From: Phoronis australis | Lineage: Eukaryota > Phoronida > Phoronidae | Assembly: GCA_002633005.1 (NCBI GenBank) | Contig: NMRA01000566.1 | Coordinates: 89,273-153,272 of the forward strand | Length of the DNA stretch: 64,000 bases | Direction: 5' to 3' | Shown: positions 25,601 through 40,600 of the stretch, in pieces | How positions within the stretch are numbered: the first letter of the stretch is position 1 | How the letters are laid out: each line of letters starts with the position of its first letter | Made by a program: the position numbers and the translations under genes | Notes under the pieces: generated by a model | Databases searched by the model: none | What the model saw: only the letters and a program-made list of their open reading frames with translations | What the model was told of the DNA's origin: nothing

Positions 25601-28600
25601 GAGAATGGTAAGCTCTTAAAGCAACACTTCATTCCTGCCTAAGAAGACTGTCAAACAAGATATTTTCTTTTTTATGACGTCATCGGTTATAGCATTCAGT
25701 TGGAAAGGACAGACATCGTGGGACAGAATAGCAGAGTGGTAAAAATTTGGAAGTGATAGTCGAACCTTTGATACGTTGAAGCACTTTTTGACTCGTACAC
25801 ACATTGAATGTTACGGTAAGTAGCTATGGAAATAAACCCCTTTAATGGTAAGACGTTTTGAAGACCATTTCTGTACATCTTTGATTTCAGAAAGAGCAGT
25901 ACTTTTAAGAAAAAGTCAACATTTTTTCAGCGACTGCAAATTAAAGCAAACCCCTGACTGTACCAAACCGTTTTGAATTCATACCGTGAATAATACGCTT
26001 ACAAGGAAGGCACGCACTTCTAAAGATATGGGGGAATTTTCAATGCTCGTCCTTCTGAGCAGCTTTTAGCAGGATAAAAGAGAGCGTGGTGCAGAGCAAG
26101 ACACAGTTAAGAGTAATTACCCGACCATAAACTGTAGTAACCACCTCTGCTTGTACATACTGGCGAATTTCAAAAACACATTAACCAATAATTTTCATTA
26201 AAAAGGACAGCACGGCGGTATTCATCTGGAAAAAACAACCAAGTACAGTTTTCGATTTTTAAAAATCGATGCCCTAAAAAGCCAAAAACTACAAACATTG
26301 GGTAGGATTGAAGATAAACAACCATGCGTATTGATATACTCTTTGGATTTACAAACAGTGATCAGAGTTAACAATATCACATGGATTATTCTTTTAATAT
26401 CCTTCCAATCTCGTGTAACCAGATTTTTTACTAGGAGACAGTTGTACTTAACTGGTGTCCACACTTCATTTCTATGACTGACAATGAAAAATCTAGAATA
26501 GTTATGTAGTCTGTACAACTGAAATTGTCCACAGTTTCAAAATCTCCAGTTTGGCTGTCAATTTTGCACTTTTGTATATATTTTTCATTTGAGTTGAGTT
26601 CTAATAATGAAGGTTAAACTTGGAACTAATGATAGATATAGTTTTGTTTGCCATGAAATATTTAGTATAGCTGTAATCTGGAAAGCTCAGGGATGGGTGC
26701 ACAATTAACTAACTTTTTTGTCATTTTGTTATATTTGAAATGTACCAACTAGGCAGTTAAAACTACTCTTAACAGTTGCAGGCTATAACTGACTGTGCAA
26801 ATGCCAGAGAAAACCAATTTGGGTGTAAGAACAACCACCATTGTCCAGACAGTAATGCTAGCTACTACCTTCCACTTCATTAGCTCAGATCTACATCAAT
26901 AGAAAGGGTGAGATGAATAGGCATAATAGAAGTTGTCTGGGGCTAAGGGAATCTGAGCTGTGACCAGTGTGAGGGAAAAATTCTCCACAGGAGTTGAACA
27001 GTATTTTGGACAAAAAAGAGTCTCACCTGACTTTATTTTCAACCCGTTTTCAGCAACTGAATATGCAAAATCATTGATTTTGCAACCAACTGAGAAATCT
27101 TAGATTGTCAAAAGAATGCAATGGGCATTACACATTCCTTATCACGTATGGCCATGAACGACTTTCCTGAAGTAATATTCTAAGAGCACATTTGACAAGA
27201 CGTAATCATTAATGTTTCCGAGAATGGCCGTAATTTGATGGACTCCATTGACATGATGAAATAGACCAATTATAGTAGATAGTTGATACCTTGTTACTAA
27301 TTAGACTCAACTAACTGTGACGCAAATTACAACTACAGGTATATTCTTGCAAAGGTGAACATTTCATACATGCATCAAGCTAAGCGGAAAGGGTAGAATT
27401 AAAGGCATTCACATCGCAAAGAAAATGTTTTTTCAAAAAATGAGGCGAAATGCCAATTAGAATGGAAAATCGATGCCTCACTGCCAATTAGTCGATGATG
27501 GCACACTGATGTTACACACAAATTAGTGCTAAACAGTATAATTTGTTCGCATTAGAACCCTACGTTTACCAGAGACAACTGAGCCATTAAAGAAATAGGC
27601 ATTGACAAGGCTGTTTGCTTCACTCGTATTACATCGACGGAAGGTACTGAGGCACCAAAAAACTTCCCATATAGAGCAACATAGTCGGAACAGCATAAAA
27701 TAAACCGAAGCCATACTCTACAGAATAGATCACACGTACCACTGTTAATTAAGAGCCATTACAGAACTTGGCAGACATAACTGAGGCAAACAAAGACGGA
27801 ATTAAAATTGCCAGAAGGGTACGCAACACTAGATCTGTCAGAAAATTAATTTCGATAACAATACTCTTCTCAAAATGAAAAAGTCTACCATGATGATTCT
27901 TTAGGCAGATTGGTGAAAAGGGAAGTGGACACCAAAGGCATAGAAAAATAAGAAATGACAACTAGGGCACGCACAATTTGTCAAATCCATCTGGGCAGGT
28001 GCCAGAATATCTAAATTGCCAGTAGAGGACGACACGGTAGTCAAACACATTATGACAGAGGCATTCAAGTACCTTACCAAATCTCGGGCAAAACAAGATT
28101 TGTGAGTGAACTGTAAAATATACAGGCTGGTCTTCATATCACATGAAATTAAAATCTAATTTCTTTGTCTAATTTCGCATCAAGGACTGAGCAAAATAAT
28201 GAATGGGTGGAACTGACTTGTACGAAAAATTGAAGTCAGGAAATGAAAGGGATAGACAGCCTTTAGTTAGAAAGTTAGAAGACTGCCTTTCATAGAGTTT
28301 TTTGCTCAGTCCAGGTAATTAGTAATTCTTTAGAAACACAATTTAATTATTCAAATGTAGGGGCTGTGATTGAAGATGCAGAATTATATTCACAGTTGTT
28401 ATAAACGTTTTGCATCCGTTTCTGTAAATTCCCATTTGGCATTTGATTAACAATGAGTTCTGGAGGCAGGTATTTGCAAATGAATAGATGTGGGGTATGT
28501 CAGAGTGAGGTGATAGCAGGCTAATTAGACAAAACAAGCTGTTGTACATTTCCATACACACAAAGTTCCGTTTGGGAGTAGTAAACAAGTTTAAACAACT

Positions 28601-31600
28601 AGACACAGTTCCACCTACTCGGGCAACAAACTGAGTCATCGACTTAAATTTAAAAGTGCATTATTTGTGGCATGGAGCGTGAAACGAAATTGCGAAGCCT
28701 GGATACCACCCAGAAGCGTCTTTTTCAACATCATTTGCCACAAGGATGCACTATCTCAGTATCCCACACAAAGAAGCGTCAAATGATAAATGCAGAACAT
28801 AGATCAAACAGTAAACAGAAAACCACTGCGAACATGAGTTAGCAATTAGCCATATCGTTCAATACATTTGGCCACTTATGGCATACATGTGGTCACAGAA
28901 GTCATATAAAAGTATTGTAGGAACCAATTTTACATGATTGTGTTGCCGTTCAAGTTAAGCTTTAAACTTGGCTAAATAGGACAACTATCAGGAAAGCAAA
29001 AAAATTGACGTGATTAGATTAAAAACTTCGGTTTGCTCTTGAAGGACAAAAAATATGGGCGAGAAGTTTGTTGCGGTACTTACGTGAGTTGGAGCTTGGA
29101 TGCAAAGCGTGCTATAGTGGTTTCTAATACTGACAACAGGGTGACCACTCCACCACTCAACAAGCTGAGGGTATAACACCTTGCACCAACTACAACAAAT
29201 GACATACATTGCAACAGAATATGTCAAAACCAAATGGAGAATGTGACTTAGAAATTCTCCGTCATGTCTAAGTGGAAGACAAATTTACCACTGTTATGGC
29301 TGGAAATAAATGCTATTGAGCAGGACCTAATTTAGAGAAGGGGTTACAGCTATAACGTTAAGTTACAATAGACCATCACAAGTCACTTTCGTTGAGGGAG
29401 CAATCAGTAGTCATTACGACAAAAGACATTTCATCAATTCACTTCAACCGTACACTGTACATTTTCTAAAATCTAATTACTCTTTTTATTTATTGTCAGT
29501 TTTCAGAGTAAACACAGAACATTAGCCCTTGGCTATTATAACTCACCTGACAAATTAATGATTGGCAAATTCATTCCCTTTCAAACATTCATTAACTCAC
29601 AAGTAAGACCAAGCTCAGAGGAGTAGGAGACATTTTTGTGCAAATGCTCGACTGTCAGCCAGTGAAGCCAGGATTTGAACCCAGGTCTCAAAAAAATGAG
29701 AGGCCGGAGCTCAAGCCGCCGGGCCAAACTGCCTCTCATTACTAGACTTACATAGCTACAGGCACTTTTGAACGAGGCCAACTTTTGTTGGAGGAACAAG
29801 AGTTCAAGTGTTTGAAAGACGCGGAAAACCAAGACTACACAAACAGCTGTTCACTTTGCCAAGATTTGCAATTTTAGTTAACTCACTAATTAATATGAAA
29901 AATCAAGTGTTTCTGGCCATCAGATTGACTGGCTTCATTAAACCAGGGTAAAATTTGTTAACTCCAATCATATTTGCACATCTAAGTTGAAGTACTTAGC
30001 GTTTACTTCGTAAGCCAATACAAGATCTGGTCAGGGGTTATCTCAACGTGAAACCAGAATGTCCTTTCATATCAGACAAAAAACATGGTCTCAATTATCT
30101 CGGGCATCAAAAGTGAGTACGCCTAATTTTGATAACCTTTTCTGCTTCGCCTTGTCTCATAAATTGTCCCGCTGCTGAACTATTACTGAGTGCAAATGTT
30201 GCAGAGATGGTCCGGACACCAGGGCCCGGTACCTAATCTTTGTACTCGAAACGAACTCGAAACTATTTTTGGCAATCTCTCTGCTCCTTTTGTGCGAACT
30301 TAAGATGATTGGTTATCAGACTGTGCTTAAATACATTATAGTTTATGCATAGGAGTTTCAAGTTCAAGTTTGCCCTTGAAGACCCTTATATTCGTGCTAC
30401 AAACTCGAGTAAAACCTCGAAATTTCAAGTTCAAACTCGAACTTATTGCTTTAATATTAGGTTTACAAACTGTGAACTAAGGGCAATAAATTATCTACGT
30501 AAGTTATTGTGTACTCGAGCATAGAATAATAGACATTTATCTTGAGTTCGCCCAAACATAGAGTAGAAAATGCCAAACCTAATTTTGAGTTCCATTTCGA
30601 GTAAAAAGATTGGAGACCGGGCCCTGGTGACCGTATAGATCAGGGTCAAGAAAGTGGAACTAAGTAGCATCTTGACACCAACTATAAATAGGTCTAAGTT
30701 ACTGTAATATAATATTTATTTTAGGGAATTTTGCTGAGGTGTTGCATCAAATTTGAACTAAAATGTCAGCAGCGAATTGTTAAATACTGCATTTTCAATG
30801 AAAAAAGTCGAGTTGTCCGTCAGAAAGTTTTAAAGCGCCTAGAAAAATTGTGATTCCAGACAGCAGCAAGAAATGAGGATGTGAAAACTGATCACATTAT
30901 CATGTCTGATGTAACAGCAGACCATCCCATTTTAAGATAGTAAATAAAGTCTTGCAACTCTACTGAGTCAGTCTGAACATAACAAATTGTTTCAATTGGT
31001 GGAAAAATAGCAATATTCCATGTGTTTAATATACACATTCTGGAAAAGTGGCTCAAAGTTAAGAAGAACAGCCCTGCCTGGTATGACCTGTTACTTAGCA
31101 TACAATTAGGCTAAGTTCACAGTGCTGCACATTGTGGCTTTCAAGTAGCCTGCACAATATGCCTTTCAAAATCCTTGTTCTTAAGTCACCAACTGTACCA
31201 GAATAGCATTAAAGGATGGTTACTTCATTGTAGCATTGAGCTAAGATTGCATGGGCAAGATTGTAGAAGGNGAGTTCCATTTCGAGTAAAAAGATTGGAG
31301 ACCAGGCCCAGGTGACCGTATAGACCAGGGTCAAGAAAGTGGAACTAAGTAGCATCTTGACACCAACTATAAATAGGTCTAATACTTATTTTAGGGAATT
31401 TTGCTGGGGTGTTGCATCAAATTTGAACTAAAATGTCAGCAGCGAATTGTTAAATACTGCATTTTCAATGAAAAAAGTCGAGTTGTCCATCAGAAAGTTT
31501 TAAAGCGCCTAGAAAAATTGTGATTCCAGACAGCAGCAAGATATGAGGATGTGAAAACTGATCACATTATCATGTCTGATGGAACAGCAGACCATCCCAT

Positions 31601-34600
31601 TTTAAGACAGTAAATAAAGTCTTGCAACTCTACTGAGTCAGTCTGAACATAACAAATTGTTTCAATTGGTGGAAAAATAGCAATATTCCATGTGTTTAAT
31701 ATACACATTCTGGAAAAGTGGCTCAAAGTTAAGAAGAACAGCCCTGCCTGGTATGACCTGTTACTTAGCATACAATTAGGCTAAGTTCACAGTGCTGCAC
31801 ATTGTGCCTTTCAAGTAGCCTGCACAATATGCCTTTCAAAATCCTTGTTCTTAAGTCACCAACTGTACCAGAATAGCATTAAAGGATGGTTACTTCATTG
31901 TAGCATTGAGCTAAGATTGCATGGGCAAGATTGTAGAAGGGCAATGCATTATTGGATGTTGAAACAGGAATGGATGCCATACCTGAGCAGTCCCGTCCAA
32001 GTTTGCATTTTGGTCCATGAATGCAATGGTCTTTGGCCAACTCGTATTGTTGATTCCAGCCTTGACCTACAGAGAAGTTTTCAATGGAGGAGGTTAAAAA
32101 ATATAACATTGCAACCATCTCCAAACAGAGATTAGAAACAACTTTTTTCTAACAAAATTCAATACATTTTTAAAAGCTGACTTTAAGAGGAACATAATTC
32201 ACAAACTCGCAGATTATGTTTTCAATTGGGTAGCAAGAAGTGTCAGTAAAATCGATTTAGAATTCAAACTACTTACAGGCTTTCTCAGGAGACACGTGAA
32301 TGTATTTGGACATTAGGTCCCCCTCTTCTTCATCAAATAAAGAGAGTCCAGTATTTGGTCGTGCAACAGTAAACATGTGACTAGAGTTCTCCTTCTTTGT
32401 GGCAAGAAGGTACAAATGTTTGCCCCGTATTTCTCGTCGGGACTTGTAGAAGCCATCTTTGGGATTGTTGTGTTGGCTTTTCCGCGCTACAGCCGTTTCC
32501 CAGCTCATACCTCGGTCTACCGTCAAAGTAATAAGCCTGCATGTGGTTGACGATAATGGTGAATGTAAGCCTTCTGATTAATGACAACCATCCATCAGCA
32601 GCCATTGACATGGAGGATTACAAGATAATTCCAGGACTAAGTTACTAAGATTAATTGACGTAAATGAATTTAGAATAATTATTCATGCTTGGCCAATATT
32701 ATCCAAGCTAGAATATAGGATTCAAAGCTTTTTGTATCTCCTATAGCTTGCTAGTATCCTTAGCTGGTATTTAGAGCAGTTCATTAAGTAACACAAGGTA
32801 TGTTACCATGTGCCAACAGGTCATGGAACATGTTCATTTTGATCACCAGTTAACAACAGAATGACTGTGTTCTGCTTAATGATGGAAATTGATAATTAAA
32901 GTAAAATTTATAGCTTTAATAATGTTCAGATCAGCAGTTTTTCATAGAAGTATGCACAGCTGTAGTTACCAAGAAGCAATGTATTCCACCCTTGGAACTA
33001 TTCTAGGACAAAAAAGATGACATAAGCAACATGATTATTCAACATTTTTAAGTGGCAAACTTTACATCTGTCATATCAGAAGTCATTTTAAAGCTAATTC
33101 ACTAAAAATGGTAAGAAGATTAAGCTTGAAATCATTAATCAGTTGAACTGGTGCACTGCTTAACTTGACCAAACTTGCTTAAAACCACACTGGCCCCATG
33201 CTTTCTATAAAAACAAATTTTGATTAAGGCCACTAACTGTTACAAAGTTCGTCTCAAATTTCGCCCAAGTCAAAATAGGTGATTCTTGGGCTTGGAATAA
33301 ACAGTTGATTATTTTTTCAGGCCAAGCTCTGGTGAAATAACAAACCGTTAACTTCGCTTTTCCCCAAGCTCAAAAATAACTTCTAAGACGAGAAAGAATA
33401 TCAAGTGGCCAAAATAAAATCTAGTTTTGACAGAAAGCAAATTATAGGTTTAATGCTGCTTGAATGTTAACAAATCAGTACATATGATGCATCATAGACA
33501 TGGTTAAACAAAATAATCTATTGAACCACACTGAATGGACAAGTTCACAAAATACATGTAGAGACATTATGTGTTTGGCCATCTTGAGTGGTGATATTGC
33601 ACGACGGAGGGTGGGTTGAGAAGGAGGGTGACAGGTAGCGAGGGAAGGTGGCTTGAGAAACAAGGTGCCAAGAGTGAGGGAGGGTGGATTGATTAGGACG
33701 AAGACAGGGTCAAGGGAGCGGGCTTTGAGCAAGAGGGTGACAAGGAGCAAGGGAAGAATGGAGCGAACGAAACAAAGGAGGCATAACTTTTGAAACATAC
33801 TTTGTGGCTGACGTGGCCTTCTTATTAGCTTCTGTAAGGATGATACGTGGCTCCCTCTTCAGTGTTATTGAGGAACCCATGATGTCCACTAGTCCTTCAT
33901 TGTACCGACCATCTCTCTTGGCAGTTTCAATGGCTGCTTCCATGCTTTGACAGAAGTAATTGAAGAGCTGGATGGAAATGGGGAAACATAAACTGATACA
34001 GTAACATCTATAACAAGCAATATTAAGTTACATGTAAGTGTATGGCTTCAGTGACATTCAATATTGATATTTTTGGTGCGATAGTTAAAAGGAGAGTAAT
34101 CATTTAAGTGTAAGACCATGCTGTCCATAAGACATCATAAACATAATACTTAAAACAGATACATACAGAGTGAAATTTTGCTTTTAAATAAAACATACTG
34201 TTACACAGATTTTGCCCAGACTCCTTTATCTAGACATAACAGCGAACTCGGATGGTAACGCATACAAATTTTTTACTTCTTACAATATCTTAAAAGGACC
34301 TTTCTGAAGTGAAAGTAATGAACGGTAAGGCTTATTGCCTGAATTACTCCTCACTGCGAGAACCATCTCACAGTTAATTCCAACACACATATGGCGTTTT
34401 ATTCAATATACTCTGGTACCTGAGGCAGATGGATACTGGTACCACGGATACTGGCAAATGTTCAAAACTAAATGTTAAAAGTCATTTCTTAGATTGCTGT
34501 TTACTTGCAGAAACGCAATGTGGCACAACAGGCTACTTCATGAATTATTTGAGGATCCAGCATTTGAGTTTTCAAATCATTTTTTATTTTGTACGCTATT

Positions 34601-37600
34601 GCCACCTGGACAGTTGAATACACACAATAGGAAGGGGTTTACATCCACATCAACCTCATACAATGGACATAAAATTAAGCAAACAGTCCCAAATCTATAA
34701 TCAATGTAGCACCAACAAAAAAATTGCTATCCGTTAGACAGATTTTTGTAACAAATGAAGAAATTTTCAAAGATCTACTGACATCAGATAATGCACCGTG
34801 GTTGTTAAAAGATTTTAATGCCATTCAAGTTCCTTTTCGTGGCTTTAAATTTCATAAAACACACCCAGGCTACGATGCTGTTCAATTCCATGGCTGTGTT
34901 CCATGTCATTTTAGGCTCGCACTAGACTTTTAAAGGTATAAGCCAAACTCGCTAAAGCGTCTGAAAACTTTTAGCCATCTTCAAAAATTATCAGCCAAAC
35001 ACTCACAATCCCCAGGTTACAGCAGGGGGTACGCCCACCACATGAGTATGATGTTGACCAAAAAATGAGTAGGGTTCCCCCCTATCCCCAGGTTACGGCG
35101 GGGCTAAGCCGGCCACGTGGGCACTTCATTGATGTTCACCCAACAAAAAACAGTGGTTGAACCTGTCCCAGGGGTTATGCATTTTATTGATTTTGACCTA
35201 AAAAATTGGGTAGGGATTCCTCCTATCGCCACATCACAGCAGGAATACATCACCTTCGTGGGCATTTTGATGAGAAAGACATTTAGGCTCAAAAACATTG
35301 ACATAACTTGTGGCTTGCAATATAAAGCTAAATCGTGCAGAGTAGCGAGCAGTATAAAATTCATAAGTAACAAACTGACACTTGCTTTTACGTTGAGGCC
35401 GACATAGACCAATGAGATATATGAGATCTCGCTATGAAGCGGGAAATCGCCATTAGCACAACTGAATATTTCGCTGTGGTAAAAGAGTGATTTCAGGGGG
35501 AGTGATGGACATGAAATAGAACGTTCACTTGCTATTTTAGGACTCAGAATCAGTTTGCGGCGTGACTAGATTCGAGCTGACTCTAAGGCGACACGCAAGT
35601 AGGTTTCCCCGAAATTAAGTTTTTTATTTTCAAGCTGCAAAAGCATTGGCCAAGTTGGCAAATGGACTTAGCTCTACCATCACCAGTGCTGCTCAGAATT
35701 CGGCAATGGCAAGCTGGCGAGTGGCTAGCGCGAGCCTAGCATTAACAGAATGTCTCATTTAAAGACAAGGTACTTATTAGCAGCTTGTGCCTTGGCTGGG
35801 CACGCAATCACATAATTCTGCCACTTTGCATGCTTTTTTTCTTCTACTGTTGTCAGCACTTACGATGTTCTGTTTGCCTACGCTCAGTCCCAGGATCCTG
35901 TTGAGGAACTTGCCCACGTCCCCAGCATCCTTCTCTTGTATAGTGGCGCCAGACACGTACGAGTCTCCATGAGACAGAAGACCCATTAGAACTAAGCAGT
36001 CCTGCACAAACAAACAAGTGTCTGTTTCATAATTAAAGTGACTTAAGACAGAAATTTTCAGCTCCCACTTCAGAAATGGTGAATGAAGTTTTAGCCAAGT
36101 AATGATTACAGTCCAATACTAATTTATAGAAATTATGTTCAGTAACTAGCACTTATCGGTAAATTCTATGACACTTTGAAAACATATATCCCAATTTTTA
36201 TAATCATCCTGTGCGGTTTGGTTGATATAGGGGAGGAAAACAGTAAAAATAGCCAGTACGTGGTGGCGCAAAGTACCTCAAATCCATCCAAAAACATGAG
36301 GACAGCGTCCACTCACTACTAGATACCTAACTGCCAAATTTCATGAAAATCTGTGGAGGACTTTTGAAGATACAGAGGTATATGTAAAAAATTATAATTG
36401 CCACTAGGGGACACACCAATAGTCGGATCTGTCCAAATTTCATAGTCATCCGCCGGTACTTTCACAGGGACACATCTGCCAAATTTCATCAATACCCTCT
36501 AAGTGGCTTAGGAAATACAGCTGCAGATGTCGGATGCTGGATGCCCAAACAGAGATGACAACAATATGCATTACATACAAATAGGAGGGCGCATAACAAA
36601 ATCATCCTCTGTTTTGTTCACATTTCTTTCAAAAGAATTCCTAATCCCAAATTAAAGAGATCTGTAGTTAAAAATTACACCCTCCAAAATCAACCCCTTC
36701 ATCTAGTTTCCACTTCTGCCAAAAGAAAACCTTGAAAACTTGTCATTTCCAAATTGCACTCAAGTAAAAACTAGGTTTACTTAGTGTGTTAACTTTTGAC
36801 CTCTTTTCTCAAATTATGACATCTAACTTTAAGGCAGAGGCACTGTTGATAAAATGGCTTATGGAACAAGTCTTTTGTCAGCAAAAAGTTGACATTTGCG
36901 CATTTACTGCTGACTTCTTTCATCAACCAACTTTTTCTATGTCCATTAGCACCCAAGGCCTGTATTTCGATTCATTTAGGCCTTGCAACTACTACCAGCC
37001 AATGTTTTGGTTTGCAAAATTTAGGTAAATTAAGTTTCAAGAGATAACTACCTTCTCCAGTGCACCTCAAACAGTTATTTACAGACAGGTTATGTATCCA
37101 TGGAAACCTGTCATTACAAACACCACACTTAATAACAGTGCCAACAATACACAAATTTGCCCAAAATGGCCCAAAATTCAACTTCATCACAGCTGGCTGG
37201 GCACGCACAAAAGTCCTTGTCAAGGAGGCCATCCGTCATAACCAAGATCATCTCTTGTCAGTTACTTTAATAGTTTTCAAAAAATACTTACCAAAAGTAT
37301 TTGATAACAAGCAAAATTCTTGTCTAGGTGTCCATAACCAAGACAAGATTTAGTTATTATATACGAAGTTGTATTCCACAAAAAGTCTTAAATTATGGCA
37401 AAAACACTGATAGGAACCTGCACTGTAATATTAATCATTAAAAAAATAATTGCAAATATTAGCTCCGAGATTTATTTACATTTATTCTTTATTCGATGAG
37501 AAGAACTATTTTGCCAACATTTTTTCGAAAACTAACAGTAACAGCAGTTAAATTATCCTGGTCTATGATGCATGTAACATTTGACAAGGTGTTATAGATG

Positions 37601-40600
37601 ATAAAATCAGCTTTCTCACTAGGTGCACGAAAGTAGTTTATTCCACTACTCCACCTGTACATATTGGGGATTGAACCAACCCACAGACTGCACAGTTAAC
37701 TGAGATTTCGCGATGTCAAAAAAATAGCGGTTAAGTACCTGCATCTGTTTGTTGAAGTCAACAAAGGCCAGCTGAGGGGGGCATACTTTGGACAAGACAA
37801 CTCCAGGAACCAGTGTTCTCTGTAACAATGTAATGTGATCAATCAGCACATTCCGTAGAAACAAAACTTAAAGCATTCAGCAAGGTTTGGAAACGGGATT
37901 CTCTATTTAGTAAACTCCAGTTTTTCCCAGTAAAGCCCCTTACTGTAACACCCTTATCCACTTTTCACCGATAACTGCAGGGAATTCTGGGCATCATTGT
38001 CATCTGCTTTAACTTGACAGAAAATGCAAGAAGATAAGTTTTCATTATCGTTCTGAAACAAAACTGAGCACACAAAACTTGAAAGAGACTGACGTACATG
38101 ACAGATCCCATGGTACAGCATACGAAGAGCCTGTCTTCCATAGGGGGTGTCAAAGTTGAACTCTGATAGGTCAGCCCCAGTGGCAGCCCGCCGATCCCCT
38201 TTAGTTAAGGCACCTAAAAAGAAAGAAAATGGGATGGACCCGGATAGAAATCTTCTTTGTCTGGAGGTAGGAAATTAAAACCAATTGTTACACTGACCTC
38301 ATTTAGATGACAGAAAATATTGCATCTCTGGATACTTGACAAGTTTAACTTTCTGCTGTCAAAGTAGCAGCCTACAGCACAGCAGTACAATTTCGCTGGC
38401 GAATAGATATTTTTTTCTTTTCTAATTTTTTTCATAAACATTTCATTTCTTAGAGTTAATGCAGTAGAGAAAAAGGAAAAAAGCTAGGCACCAAGAAATA
38501 GCAAGAGAAACTCCAATGATGCAAAAATGAGGCTAGAGAAAGGCTTGACAGATATTGCAGCATAGTGAGTATATACGGTGAGATCAAATTGTCGGTGTGT
38601 AATCCGGGACCGTCCAGTCACCACCCGTTTCTTTATTTCAAAAAATCGTATTTCATCTAATTTGCATCATGGTTCTGCAACTCTAAAGTTTTTCATAAAC
38701 TAAAATATAACAGGCTTTTAAAATAAACAACAAACTAAACTCAGGAACACAACCATCTAGCAAAACTTCATCAAAATAGTTTACTCTGTGACTAGCTGTT
38801 CACTGGAATTGTTTCTGTGACTATGTCAGCTAAAAGCATCTTACTTAAGCCGCTTAGTGCAACAAAGTATTTTAATAAAATATTCTATCAGGCATAGAAG
38901 CTTCAACTTTTAATAATTCTGACATAAAGTGTAACAAAGTGTCAAAGGTTATGACAGAGATCTGACAGTTGATTTCCAAACATAGTTCACCTAAAGATTG
39001 CAATCTTCTGGCAACAGCTGCAGTAAATCGTCTTTCCCCACCCAAGTTAGTGGTTGTTAGTTTATACAAAGGACCACTGAAAGAAGAACAAGATACAACA
39101 ATATTGATGAACATACTTTAGTAGCATCCACATGGTCTTAACCATGGCAAGCTTTATCAAAACCAGTGTTTAAAATAAGTTATTAATTGGACATAAGGAA
39201 ATCTAAGGCAATTTGGCCAATTATTCAACTACTTTAATTCCACTAGAAGAGTAGACGCTAACAAAACTGATTGAACAAATGACAGTGCTGAGTGTAGCAC
39301 AGTTATACACAATGTCATTCAAATTCATTCAAATTCAGTCTATAAATCTGTTAACCAGTATTCATAAGGAACTTTAACATGTCACAAAAAAACCATCAAT
39401 AGAATATTTTAATGATTATTCCTTTCGATCTGTATAATGAGAATTCGAGTGAGCTTGTATTAAACTATGCAACATGACAACCTTGCAGTACGATTGATCA
39501 GTCTTAAACTGTGTCTAATTCATTAAAGACATTTGGTGTAGTGACGGGAAGAAATGTAATTGTATAAATAAAATTGACAGACCTAGTTTGATTTGATCGA
39601 TGTGATCGTCCCAGTTGTTGGACTGCTTTGTCGGCACTCCAGGGAAGTTCGAAGGTAATGTGAACCCTGCGACGCTGATTTGCCACACGCGTGTCCGCAT
39701 GCAGAGATATGCCAGTACTGGCAGCATCAGAAATGATGGCCACATATTTCGTGCCCTCCATAAAGAGGTTGCGCTGCAATGAAAACGTCTTACTTTCTAA
39801 ACATTGACACATACTCTGCTGCCATATCAGTTCGCATTACAACAAGAGCAACGTGGAGCGTTGAAACGCACCCACGAATGCATTACAAATGGTGTGCTTT
39901 TAAGGTTGCTTATTTGTGTCATAAAATGGGCATTAGATGGTGCAAAAACATAAAATCCATCTGAAAATGGGAACATTTCATTGCTTCTTTAATAGAAAGC
40001 TATTCAAAAAAATTCATAGAAACCTGCCACAGAACTTCAGAGAAACAAAGGAAAACAGAACAAAATGAAATAGACATTAGGGGGCACAGTGTTCATTGGA
40101 TCCGCCTGAAAGTAGCCATTGTCTGTTGTTCGTTTCATATAAACACACTTACTAAATTTAACAAAGATCCTCCAGTCGGTTTAGGAGATAGGGCTATGGT
40201 CGCAAAACAAAACAAAACTACCACTAGGAGGTGCCAAAGTAGTCAAATTCGTCATCATCAACCATCCTCTTCACACAGAGAACATATAAGACAATTCTCA
40301 AAACCATTCTTAGAAGGATTTGGTTGATAAGAGAGGTACAGGCCAAAAAAAATCGAAAACAGCCAAAATGGCCACTAGGTGGTGCAAAGTGCCTTGATTC
40401 CATCCAAAAACGGTAGGATAACGTCATCTCATCAATGTATGCCCGTATTCAAAATTTTATGAAAATCTGTTGCGGACCTTTGAAGATAAGGTAAACGTGA
40501 AACTAAAATTACCACCAGGGGGCATAACAGTAGTCAGATCTGTCCCAAAATCATCCTCGTTTGTTGTCAACATCATATAAATCCACTTCTTAACTTTAGT

